From: JBGAJN01 sp044224905
Lineage (GTDB): Bacteria; Verrucomicrobiota; Verrucomicrobiia; Limisphaerales; JBGAJN01
Assembly (NCBI GenBank): GCA_044224905.1
Contig: JBGAJN010000002.1
Location: 124,001 to 188,000, forward strand
DNA length: 64,000 bases
Direction: 5' to 3'
The notes below the pieces were generated by a model, which made no database searches, was not told the DNA's origin, and was given only the letters and a program-made list of their open reading frames with translations. Positions within the stretch are counted from its first letter, which is position 1. Each line of letters opens with the position of its first letter. The position numbers and the translations under genes were made by a program. Below are positions 50,495 through 59,017 of the stretch, one piece after another.

Positions 50495-52933
50495 ATGACG
50501 CGCTTCAAAGTCCTCTGCGCCTGGCTGGCGGTAGTCCTGACCGGCGCCGCGTCGCCATCGTCAGCTCAACCAGCCAAGACTCCAGCGATTCCGGGGTTGG
50601 TTGCGCAAGCGTCCGAGGGTTCCCGCTCGGTGACCTTTGTCGCGCTCACGCCGAACTTCACGCTGGGCGAAGCTCAATCCGTCCATCCCCAACTCGGCCC
50701 CGATTTCAAAGTCGAGTTCAGCGGCTTTCTCTCCGTGCTGCGCGGCGGCAAATACACGCTCGCGGGCAACGCCAAGATTTTCGTCGATGGGCGCGAAGTC
50801 CAAGGGCAGCCGGTGGAACTCGAAGCGGGTGAGCGTCCGATTCGCGTCGTCTACCAACGCGCGCCGGGCAAAGCGCGGTTGCAAGTCACTTGGGAATCGG
50901 CCTTCTTTAAGACCGAGCCGATTCCCGCCAGCGCCTTCCTTCACCACGAGGAGTCAACCGAACTCGCCTCGCAGCGGAAAGCGGATCGCGGTCACGAACT
51001 TGTCGAGGAGTTCAATTGCACAGCGTGCCACGTCAGCGCGAAGAAGATCTACGCCGGTCGTCGTGGACCCGATCTCTCAGCCATCGGCGACCGCGCGAGT
51101 GCCGCTTGGATTTTCAAATGGCTCGAGAACCCGCGCCATTTCCGCTCGGCCGCCGTGATGCCGGCGATGCTTGCCGACGCTCAGGAGCGCGCTGATGTCG
51201 CCGCATATCTCGCGAGCGTGAAGTCCGCCCAACCTGCGGCTCCGATAAACGCTGATCCGGCGGCCGCGGCCAAAGGGAAGGAATTGTTCACGTCACTCGG
51301 TTGCGGCGGTTGCCATGGCGATACTGGTTATGCCCTCACGGGAATGGGCTCGAAGATTTCACTCGGCGAACTGGCGAAGTATTTGCGCGACCCGCTCGCC
51401 GTGGATCCCAGCGGACGGATGCCGGACCTCGCGTTGAGCGAAGCCGAAGCGATTCAACTCGCAGCCTACCTTGTCGAGTCTCGCAACGTGGATTTCGAAA
51501 AAGCGCCACCCGCCGGCAACGCGCTTCGCGGTCGCAGTCTCGTGGAATCCAGCGGCTGCGTGAACTGCCACACCGTTGCCGACAAAGGCGGAGCGATCGC
51601 CAACTCCCTCACCGCGCCGGCGTTTGAGAAGCTTTCCGCCGGTCAGGGATGTCTCTCCGCAACCCCTCCCGCCAAGGCGCCGCGATATGCTTTGAGCGCG
51701 ACGGATCGCGAGAGCCTTGGTGCTTACGTGCTGCGTCCCGACATCAGCGAAGCGCCGGTGCAGGATTTCCATCGCACCACCAAAGCGCTCCAATGCGGCG
51801 CGTGCCACGAGCTCAACGCACCCGCGAAACTCTCCTTCGGCGCGAATCAGGCTCCGCCCGCATTGACGGACGCGGGCAACAAACTTCGCGCGAGCTGGCT
51901 CGTGCAGGTGCTCCAGCAAAAGAAACGCGTGCGTCCCTGGATGGCGTTGCGCATGCCGCATTTCGGCGAAACGGCGACGGCGTCGCTCGTGCACGGTTTC
52001 GCGGCGCAAGCCGGAGCGGAGTTGGGTGAAGGCGAATTGATTCCCGCGGCGACGCCGGAACAGATTCAAGGAGGCGCGAAACTGCTCGGCATGACCGAAG
52101 GCGGTTTATCGTGCATCAACTGCCACGATTTCAACGGCAAGAAATCGCAGGGCGAAATGCGCGGACCGGACATGACGGAGATGTATGCCCGCTGTCGCGC
52201 GGATTGGTTGCGCCGCTGGTTGCGGGAACCGTCGCGCATCCAGGCGGGGACGGCGATGCCGGCGTTCTTCACCGACATGCCCGAGGACAAATCGACGCCG
52301 ATGATCGAGTCGATCGTGCGCGCGTTGTCCGCAGGCAAGGATATCCCGCTGCCCGGCGCGGCTCCGGAGCCGATGATCGGCTATGTTTTGAAAGTGACGA
52401 CCGAACCCATCGTGCTGCGCACCTTCATGCTGGAGTCGCATCCACGGTCGATCGCGGTCGGCTTGCCCGGCGGACAGTCCTACTGCTTCGACGCGACGGA
52501 CTGCCGCGTGCGCTACGCTTGGTCGGGCGATTTCCTCGACGCGAAACCGGTGTGGGGCGATCGCGGCGGGCAACCGGCCGCGTTGCTCGGCGTGAAGTGG
52601 TTCACTGCGGCGGAGGTTTTTCCGCTCCGCATCGGTCGCGCGGACTCGCTGCCGAAAGTGAAGTTCCGCGGGTATCGCATGGAAAAGAAGTTCCCCGTGT
52701 TCCTCTACGAGGTCGATGGCGTTGCCGTGAGCGAAAAAGTTACCGTGTCAGCCAGCGGTCGAGGCATCGTGCGCGAGTTTGAAATCAAATCGCCGGGCGG
52801 CGATGTCTGGTTCCTCGGTCCGCTGACGCCGGGCGTGACGCTCACGTCGAGCGCCGGGCCGTTCGTGCTCGGCAAACTGAAGATCCCCGCCGCGCCGACG
52901 GTGCGCTTCGCCGTGGAGACCAACCCGAACTAA
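50495..52933 (+). CDS. Exported PA14-like multi-haem c-type cytochrome (five CxxCH)
   Basis: The 812-residue protein has a signal peptide (MTRFKVLCAWLAVVLTGAAS). A PA14-like beta domain lies at about 45-155 (GKYTLAGNAKIFVDG and GERPIRVVYQR). Cytochrome c modules then carry CxxCH at C175, C270, C355, C434 and C540 (CTACH, CGGCH, CVNCH, CGACH, CINCH). A beta-rich C-terminal domain of about 200 residues (about 615-812) is not recognised. Single-haem modules in a row are typical of planctomycete/verrucomicrobial cytochromes that receive electrons from periplasmic dehydrogenases. The dehydrogenase-like gene follows 6 bp downstream. The open frame before 50495 is antisense to the FG-GAP gene. Confidence 0.9.
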   Translation: MTRFKVLCAWLAVVLTGAASPSSAQPAKTPAIPGLVAQASEGSRSVTFVALTPNFTLGEAQSVHPQLGPDFKVEFSGFLSVLRGGKYTLAGNAKIFVDGREVQGQPVELEAGERPIRVVYQRAPGKARLQVTWESAFFKTEPIPASAFLHHEESTELASQRKADRGHELVEEFNCTACHVSAKKIYAGRRGPDLSAIGDRASAAWIFKWLENPRHFRSAAVMPAMLADAQERADVAAYLASVKSAQPAAPINADPAAAAKGKELFTSLGCGGCHGDTGYALTGMGSKISLGELAKYLRDPLAVDPSGRMPDLALSEAEAIQLAAYLVESRNVDFEKAPPAGNALRGRSLVESSGCVNCHTVADKGGAIANSLTAPAFEKLSAGQGCLSATPPAKAPRYALSATDRESLGAYVLRPDISEAPVQDFHRTTKALQCGACHELNAPAKLSFGANQAPPALTDAGNKLRASWLVQVLQQKKRVRPWMALRMPHFGETATASLVHGFAAQAGAELGEGELIPAATPEQIQGGAKLLGMTEGGLSCINCHDFNGKKSQGEMRGPDMTEMYARCRADWLRRWLREPSRIQAGTAMPAFFTDMPEDKSTPMIESIVRALSAGKDIPLPGAAPEPMIGYVLKVTTEPIVLRTFMLESHPRSIAVGLPGGQSYCFDATDCRVRYAWSGDFLDAKPVWGDRGGQPAALLGVKWFTAAEVFPLRIGRADSLPKVKFRGYRMEKKFPVFLYEVDGVAVSEKVTVSASGRGIVREFEIKSPGGDVWFLGPLTPGVTLTSSAGPFVLGKLKIPAAPTVRFAVETNPN

Positions 52934-52939
52934 CGCGCC

Positions 52940-54988
52940 ATGACGAAACGGTTTCTCAGCTTGTTGATCTTGTTGGCGACGTCCGGATGGTTGCTGGCAC
53001 TTGAGCCAATCTACGTCAAACGCGCCACGCGTGCGGAAACGGAGAAAGCGTCGCTGGCGGCGATCGAAGAGAGTTTCGGCAACAAAGGCGTCAAGCAAAG
53101 CGTATGGAAGATTGTCGGGCCGTTTGAAAATCTCAACGGCGTGGGCGTGCGCTCGGCGCTGCCGCCGGAGACTAAGGTGGATCTGTCGGCGAAATATTCC
53201 GGAGTGGATCTCGAGGTGATCAGCTGGAAAGACGCGCCTCAATTTAAGGACGGCGAGCCGGTCGATCTCCTCGGCTTTTTCAAACGGAACGACCACACGG
53301 TTTGCTTCCTGTATCGAACGATCGAGGTCGAGCAAGACACTCCCGCGGTCATCTACACCGGCAGCGATGACACGTTGCAGGTTTGGTTCAATGGCACCTT
53401 GGTCAATCAAGTCATGCGTCTGCGCGGCGTTTTGCGCGACGACGATCGCATCCCAGTCGAATTGAAAAAGGGCACCAACACGGTGCTCATGAAGATTGGC
53501 AACTTCACCGCTGGCTACGGATTTTATTATCGCCTGACCACGCGCACGCCGACCGAGGATATCGACCGACAATTCCTCCTCACGCGCTTGCAGGAGAAAC
53601 TGAACGACGATTTCGGCACGGGCGAGGCGAGTTACTATCGGTTGGAGTCAGTTCACGTTCCCGCGCACATCGTACTCGAAGTAGGCGGCATGGCGTTTCG
53701 GCCCGATGGAAAAATGTTCATCTGCACGCGGCGCGGTGAAGTGTGGGTTTACGATCCGAAAGGCGGGACTTGGAAGCAATTCGCCGCCGGCCTTCACGAA
53801 CCGCTCGGTGTGCTGGTCGTAAACAACCACGAAATCATCGTCGCCCAGCGGCCCGAACTCACGCGGCTCAAGGACACTGATGGCGACGGCGAGGCGGACT
53901 TGTTTGAAACGGTGACCGATGCCTTCGGCGTCTCGGGTAACTATCACGAGTATCACTTTGGTCCCGTGCGCGACAGCGAGGGCAATCTCTACGGAACCCT
54001 GAATCTCGGCTGGGAGAACCTCGCCTTCTCTCGCGTGCCGTATCGTGGCTGGGCTTACAAGGTCACGCCCCAGGGGCAGTTCATTCCCTACGCGCTCGGG
54101 CTACGTTCGCCTTCAGGAATCGGAATGAGTCCGGACGGCGATGTGTTCGTGACGGACAGCCAGGGCGATTGGTGGGGCGCGTCACCATTGCTGCACTTGA
54201 AGGCGGGCGCGTTTTACGGACACCCGGCAAGTCTGGTGTGGACGCGGGACTTTCCGAAAAACGTCCAGGACCCGCACATGATTCCGGCGTCGCAACTGAT
54301 CCCGTTGAAGACGTTGCCGGCAGCTTGGTTTGTTTACGGCCCGCTCGGTCAGGCGCCGGGCGAACCTTTGTGGGACACGACCGGCGGCAAGTTCGGCCCG
54401 TTCGCGGGACAAATGTTCGCCGGCGATGAAACGAAGAGCTGCATGTTGCGCGTCGCCCTCGAAAAAGTTGGCGGCGAATTTCAGGGCGCAATCTTTCCGT
54501 TCCGGTTCGGATTCGCTTCAGGCCTCTTGCGTGGCGCGTTTGCGGCCGACGGAACGCTTTACAACGGCATGACCGATCGCGGTTGGGCTTCGGTGGGCGG
54601 ACATCCCTTTGGTCTGCAACGCGTGATCTGGTCGGGGAAAGTGCCGATGGAAGTTCATTCGATCAAGCTCACCAAGACAGGCTTCGATCTGACTTTTACC
54701 AAACCCGTCGATCCGAAAACCGCCTCCATGCCGGCGAGCTACTCTTTGCTCCACTTCTACTATCTTTATCACTACAACTACGGCTCGCCGAAGCAGGAGG
54801 AAACGCCGGTGAAAGTCACCGACGTAAAAATCTCGGCCGATGGCCGCACAGTTTCCCTGAAGATTCCCGGGTTTGTGACGCAGAAGATCTACGAGTTTCA
54901 TCTCAACGGAATCAAATCCGCCGACGGCACCGAGTTGCTGCATACGGATGCCTACTACACGCTGAACCGGACCATTCCGGAGAAGTGA
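52940..54988 (+). CDS. Exported glucose/sorbosone-dehydrogenase-like propeller protein
   Basis: The 682-residue protein has a signal peptide (MTKRFLSLLILLATSGWLLA). A beta-sandwich part comes first (residues about 85-200, NGTLVNQVMRLRGVLRDDDR, resembling a carbohydrate-binding jelly roll). A long propeller-like section follows (LEVGGMAFRPDGKMFICTRRGEVW, LGLRSPSGIGMSPDGDVFVTD, FAGDETKSCMLRV), the pattern of verrucomicrobial 'PVC-type' membrane-bound dehydrogenase/sorbosone proteins. A C-terminal domain ends the chain. It lies 6 bp after the multi-haem cytochrome, so the pair probably forms an electron-transfer unit for an unknown sugar or alcohol substrate. Confidence 0.82.
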   Translation: MTKRFLSLLILLATSGWLLALEPIYVKRATRAETEKASLAAIEESFGNKGVKQSVWKIVGPFENLNGVGVRSALPPETKVDLSAKYSGVDLEVISWKDAPQFKDGEPVDLLGFFKRNDHTVCFLYRTIEVEQDTPAVIYTGSDDTLQVWFNGTLVNQVMRLRGVLRDDDRIPVELKKGTNTVLMKIGNFTAGYGFYYRLTTRTPTEDIDRQFLLTRLQEKLNDDFGTGEASYYRLESVHVPAHIVLEVGGMAFRPDGKMFICTRRGEVWVYDPKGGTWKQFAAGLHEPLGVLVVNNHEIIVAQRPELTRLKDTDGDGEADLFETVTDAFGVSGNYHEYHFGPVRDSEGNLYGTLNLGWENLAFSRVPYRGWAYKVTPQGQFIPYALGLRSPSGIGMSPDGDVFVTDSQGDWWGASPLLHLKAGAFYGHPASLVWTRDFPKNVQDPHMIPASQLIPLKTLPAAWFVYGPLGQAPGEPLWDTTGGKFGPFAGQMFAGDETKSCMLRVALEKVGGEFQGAIFPFRFGFASGLLRGAFAADGTLYNGMTDRGWASVGGHPFGLQRVIWSGKVPMEVHSIKLTKTGFDLTFTKPVDPKTASMPASYSLLHFYYLYHYNYGSPKQEETPVKVTDVKISADGRTVSLKIPGFVTQKIYEFHLNGIKSADGTELLHTDAYYTLNRTIPEK

Positions 54989-55043
54989 GGCGCCTGAATT
55001 TGCGCTCGCAAGGAGCCGTCGAAAGAGCGTAATTTAAGACCGT

Positions 55044-56237
55044 ATGTCCCGTATCGAACGCACCATCACCGTGAACTGGCGTCATCGCGTCGAGTTCACC
55101 GAGGGCGTGTTCAATCCGGCTAATCCGCTCCTGCGCGAAATTCTCGACGATCAAACCGGCCGCGAACAACACAAGGTGCTCGTCGTCCTCGATGAAGCTC
55201 TCGCCGCAGCCAAGCCGGAACTCACCAAAGCCGTCGAAGCCTATTTCGCCGCGCACGCCGCGACGTTGAATCTCGTCTGCCCCCCGCTGATCATCGAAGG
55301 CGGCGAGCGCACGAAGAATTCCTATTTTCACGTCTCGGAAATCCACTCGCACATCGATCGCTATCACATCGACCGTCATTCATACGTCATCGCGATCGGC
55401 GGCGGCGCGCTGCTCGACATGGCGGGTCTCGCTACGACGACGGCGCATCGCGGAGTGCGGCACATCCGAATTCCGACCACAACGTTGAGTCAGGACGATT
55501 CCGGCGTGGGCGTGAAGAACGGGATCAACGCCTTTGGCAAAAAGAATTTCATCGGCACGTTCTGCCCGCCGTTCGCGGTCATCAATGATTTCCAATTCCT
55601 CACCTCATTGACGCCGCGTGACAAACGCGCCGGTTACGTTGAGGCGGTGAAGGTGGCATGTATTCGCGATCGTGAATTTTTCGAAGCCATCGAGCGCGAT
55701 GCCGAATTGCTGCGCGACTTCGAACCGAAGGCGATGCAACGCCTGATCTATCGCTGCGCCGAGCTCCACATGAATCACATCGCCACCAGCGGCGATCCGT
55801 TCGAGTTCGGCTCTGCGCGCCCGCTTGATTTCGGCCACTGGGCCGCGCACAAGCTCGAGCAACTCTCCGACTACCAACTTCGCCACGGCGAAGCAGTCGC
55901 CATCGGCATCGCGCTCGATGTGATCTACGCGCGCAAGATGGGCTTCCTCAACGCCGCGAGCGCAGAACGCGTGATCACGTTGCTGGAAAAACTCGGCTTC
56001 GAATTGTTCGCCAACGAACTCCTCAACGTCGATTCGCACCACAACCTCCTCGTCGTCGCGGGCCTCTCCGAATTCCGCGAACACCTCGGCGGCGAATTGA
56101 CGATCACGCAACTCAAGTCCATCGGTCAGGGCTTCGAGGTTCACGAGATGAATCTGCCGAAGGTCGTTGAATCCATCTACGAACTGCAGCAGCGGCACGC
56201 GGCGCAAACGCGCAAGGTCGTCCCGGTGGCGATGTAG
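55044..56237 (+). CDS. eboD: EboD-like 3-dehydroquinate-synthase-superfamily enzyme
   Basis: The 397-residue protein is a sugar phosphate cyclase: YVIAIGGGALLDMAG, then HIRIPTTTLSQDDSGVGVKN and GINAFGKKNFIGTFCPPFAV, EAVKVACIRD and metal ligands in SARPLDFGHWAAHKLEQL and LRHGEAVAIG. The wording matches EboD of the ebo cluster better than housekeeping AroB, which lacks the DSGVGVKNGIN(A/Y)FGKKN run and the HEM-type tail. The immediate downstream gene is EboF-like, which supports this. The substrate is unproven in ebo systems. No Ebo A, B, C or E gene is in the window. Confidence 0.88.
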   Translation: MSRIERTITVNWRHRVEFTEGVFNPANPLLREILDDQTGREQHKVLVVLDEALAAAKPELTKAVEAYFAAHAATLNLVCPPLIIEGGERTKNSYFHVSEIHSHIDRYHIDRHSYVIAIGGGALLDMAGLATTTAHRGVRHIRIPTTTLSQDDSGVGVKNGINAFGKKNFIGTFCPPFAVINDFQFLTSLTPRDKRAGYVEAVKVACIRDREFFEAIERDAELLRDFEPKAMQRLIYRCAELHMNHIATSGDPFEFGSARPLDFGHWAAHKLEQLSDYQLRHGEAVAIGIALDVIYARKMGFLNAASAERVITLLEKLGFELFANELLNVDSHHNLLVVAGLSEFREHLGGELTITQLKSIGQGFEVHEMNLPKVVESIYELQQRHAAQTRKVVPVAM

Positions 56238-56313
56238 TTCGCCCAGCTCCACTGTCTCCTTTTTGTTTTCCTCCATGCGCAATCCGTGTTTCATCTGTGG
56301 CTAGGAACACACG

Positions 56314-57711
56314 ATGAAACGCACCGCGGTCCTCAATGTCGTCGGCCTGAGCGAATCGCTGCTCGGCTCGCACACGCCGCGCATCAACTCCTTCCGCCAA
56401 CGCGGCGCGCTCGCGAGGATTGAACCCGCATTTCCCGCCGTCACCTGCACCGCGCAATCGAACTACGTCACCGGCGCTGCGCCGTCGCAGCACGGCATCG
56501 TCGCGAACGGCTGGTATAATCGCGAACTCGCCGAGGTGCAGTTTTGGAAACAATCCAACCATCTCGTCGCCGCGCCGAAAATCTGGGACGAACTCCGCTC
56601 GCTCGATCCGCAGTTCACCTGCGCGAAACTTTTCTGGTGGTACAACATGTATTCCAGCGCGGACTGGTCGATCACGCCGCGCCCGATTTATCCCGCCGAC
56701 GGCCGCAAGTTTTTCGACGTCTACGCACAGCCGTTCTCCATTCGCGAAGAGATCAAGCGCGACCTCGGCGAGTTTCCGTTCTTTGGTTTCTGGGGACCGG
56801 CCGCCGGTGTGGACACACCGCAAGGTTCCGCGGACTGCGTCTCGCGCTGGATCGCGGAATCGGCCAAGTGGATCGAACGTAAGTTCGCGCCCACGCTGAA
56901 TCTCGTTTACCTGCCGCACCTCGATTACAACCTCCAGCGCCTCGGCCCCAGCCACCCGGAGATTCCGAAAGACCTCGCACGCATCGACGCCATTGTCGGC
57001 GACTTGCTCGATTTCTTCGCCAAACGATCCGTGCAGGTGCTGCTCCTGTCCGAATACGGCATCAGCGCGGTAAACACGCCGATTCATCTCAACCGCCTCT
57101 TTCGCGAACGCGGCTGGCTCACGATCAAAGACGAACTCGGCCTCGAACTCCTTGATGCCGGCGCGAGCAAAGCCTTCGCCGTAGCGGATCACCAGGTCGC
57201 GCATGTTTACGTGAATGACCGCGCGAAGCTGAGCGAAGTTCGCGCGCTATTGGAAAAAACGGACGGCATCAGCGCGGTCTGGGGCGAAGATGAAAAGTGC
57301 GCCCACGGCATAGATCATTCGCGCGCGGGCGATCTAATCGCCATCGCGAAGGATCACGCGTGGTTCACCTATTACTACTGGCTCGACGACGCGCGCGCGC
57401 CGGACTTCGCCCGCTGCGTGGACATTCATCGCAAGCCCGGCTACGACCCCGCCGAGTTGTTCCTCGATCCGAAGCTCTGTTGCCCGAAGCTGAAAATCTT
57501 GTGGCGCCTGCTGGAGAAGAAACTCGGCTTCCGCATGCTCATGGACGTGATCCCGCTCGATGCCACGCTCGTGAAAGGCTCGCACGGCAATCGTCCCGCG
57601 AACGTCGCGGAGTGGCCGGTCCTGATTTCGGCCGATGCTGCGCTTTTGCCGAAAGCGCCGCTGAATTCCACCGACGTCTACCACGTCATCAAAAGGCACG
57701 TGCTCTCGTAA
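56314..57711 (+). CDS. eboF: EboF-like nucleotide pyrophosphatase/alkaline-phosphatase-superfamily protein
   Basis: The 465-residue protein starts MKRTAVLNVVGLSESLLGSH and carries PAVTCTAQSNYVTG, where Thr43 is the presumed nucleophile of the phosphodiesterase family. Later metal-region motifs read LVYLPHLDYNLQRLGP, LLLSEYGISAVN, VADHQVAHVYV and GSHGNRP. The first Asp of the canonical metal site (normally a DG pair) is replaced (VVGLSES) and the DHG motif reads EYG. These departures are EboF-typical. It lies 76 bp after the eboD-like gene. A PQQ-like propeller follows 5 bp downstream. Confidence 0.87.
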   Translation: MKRTAVLNVVGLSESLLGSHTPRINSFRQRGALARIEPAFPAVTCTAQSNYVTGAAPSQHGIVANGWYNRELAEVQFWKQSNHLVAAPKIWDELRSLDPQFTCAKLFWWYNMYSSADWSITPRPIYPADGRKFFDVYAQPFSIREEIKRDLGEFPFFGFWGPAAGVDTPQGSADCVSRWIAESAKWIERKFAPTLNLVYLPHLDYNLQRLGPSHPEIPKDLARIDAIVGDLLDFFAKRSVQVLLLSEYGISAVNTPIHLNRLFRERGWLTIKDELGLELLDAGASKAFAVADHQVAHVYVNDRAKLSEVRALLEKTDGISAVWGEDEKCAHGIDHSRAGDLIAIAKDHAWFTYYYWLDDARAPDFARCVDIHRKPGYDPAELFLDPKLCCPKLKILWRLLEKKLGFRMLMDVIPLDATLVKGSHGNRPANVAEWPVLISADAALLPKAPLNSTDVYHVIKRHVLS

Positions 57712-57716
57712 TCCCT

Positions 57717-58994
57717 ATGAAGAATCTGTTCCTCGTCATCGTTCTCTTGAGTCTCGGCCTCGATCGCCTCGGCGCTGAAAACTGGGCTGGCTGGCGCGGT
57801 CCGCGCGGCGACGGCACGAGCATGGAGAAGAATGTCCCGACCAAATGGAGCGCCACCGACAACATCGCGTGGAAGTCAGAAGTGCCCGGCCTCGGCCACG
57901 CCTCGCCGATCGTTTATGGCGATCGCGTGTTCACCGTGAGCTGCGTTCCGGAAACGGAGGAGCGCGTGCTGCTTTGCTACAACCGCACCGATGGGAAACT
58001 CCTCTGGAAGCAAACCGTCCTCAAGTCACCGCTCGAAAAGAAGCACAAGCTCAACAGCCACGCTTCGTCCACGCCAGCCACTGACGGCAAACTCATTTAC
58101 GTCTCGTTTCTCGACGTGCAGGACGCGGTCGTGATGGCGTACGATTTCAGCGGCAAGCAGCAGTGGATCGCACGGCCCGGCAAATTCAAAAGTGTCCACG
58201 GTTATTGCAGCGCGCCGGTCCTCTGGAAGGACAAAGTCATCATCAACGGCGACCACGATGGTGAATCATGGATTGCGGCGCTCGATCGCGCGACCGGCAA
58301 GACGCTCTGGCTGACGCCGCGCCAGAATCACACACGCAGCTATTGCGTTCCCGTGATCTACCAACTCAGCGGACGGAATCAGATGGTGCTCTCCGGCGAC
58401 AAGTCCGTGACGAGCTACGACCCCGACACCGGCAAACTGCATTGGTATCTCCACGGACCGACGGAGCAATATGTCGCCTCGCTCGTTTACAATCCGAAGG
58501 TTGATCTGCTGTTCATGACCGCCGGTTTTCCGCAGCATCATTTGCTTGGCCTGCGTCACACGGGTAAGGGCGACCTCGGCAGCGTCTATCACCAGGCGGA
58601 GATCACGCACCCGCAAATTGCGTGGCACCACACCAAGGCCTCGATGGTCAGCTACGTTCCCTCACCGATCAGCGAAGGCAACTGGTTCCTCGTGGTTTCC
58701 GACACCGGCATGTTGAACTGTCTCGATGCGAAAACGGGCGAACTTGCGTGGCAGGAGAAGATTGGTTCCACGCACGCCTCGCTGGTCTCGGCGAACGGTT
58801 TGGTTTACGCGATCAACGACGCCGGCGTGACGACTGTGGTAAAGCCCGGCCCGGAATTCAAAGCCCTTGCGACCGCCGATCTCGGTGAAGGCGTCTTCGC
58901 CTCACCCGCCATCAGCGAAGGACAGATCTTCATCCGCAGCGACAAACACCTCTGGTGCGTCGGCGCCGCGAAGAACGGCGTGGCGAAACGGTAA
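57717..58994 (+). CDS. Exported PQQ-like beta-propeller protein
   Basis: The 425-residue protein has a signal peptide (MKNLFLVIVLLSLGLDRLGA) and propeller blades with PQQ-like repeats: WAGWRGPRGDGTS at the start, CYNRTDGKLLWK, ALDRATGKTLW, SYDPDTGKLHWY and CLDAKTGELAW. It is a paralogue of the 41609-42931 protein and shares its opening WRGPxGxG layout. It begins 5 bp after the eboF-like gene, so they are likely co-transcribed, but such propellers are numerous in this phylum, so a functional link is uncertain. The start at 57717 was chosen because the upstream open frame is within eboF in another frame. Confidence 0.88.
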   Translation: MKNLFLVIVLLSLGLDRLGAENWAGWRGPRGDGTSMEKNVPTKWSATDNIAWKSEVPGLGHASPIVYGDRVFTVSCVPETEERVLLCYNRTDGKLLWKQTVLKSPLEKKHKLNSHASSTPATDGKLIYVSFLDVQDAVVMAYDFSGKQQWIARPGKFKSVHGYCSAPVLWKDKVIINGDHDGESWIAALDRATGKTLWLTPRQNHTRSYCVPVIYQLSGRNQMVLSGDKSVTSYDPDTGKLHWYLHGPTEQYVASLVYNPKVDLLFMTAGFPQHHLLGLRHTGKGDLGSVYHQAEITHPQIAWHHTKASMVSYVPSPISEGNWFLVVSDTGMLNCLDAKTGELAWQEKIGSTHASLVSANGLVYAINDAGVTTVVKPGPEFKALATADLGEGVFASPAISEGQIFIRSDKHLWCVGAAKNGVAKR

Positions 58995-59017
58995 ATATTT
59001 CGCCGCAAACGGCTCGC

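Noticed and set aside
57297..57716. 140-codon N-terminal extension of the second PQQ-like protein
   Set aside because: It lies inside the EboF-like gene in another frame and is Arg-rich. The signal peptide at 57717 marks the start.
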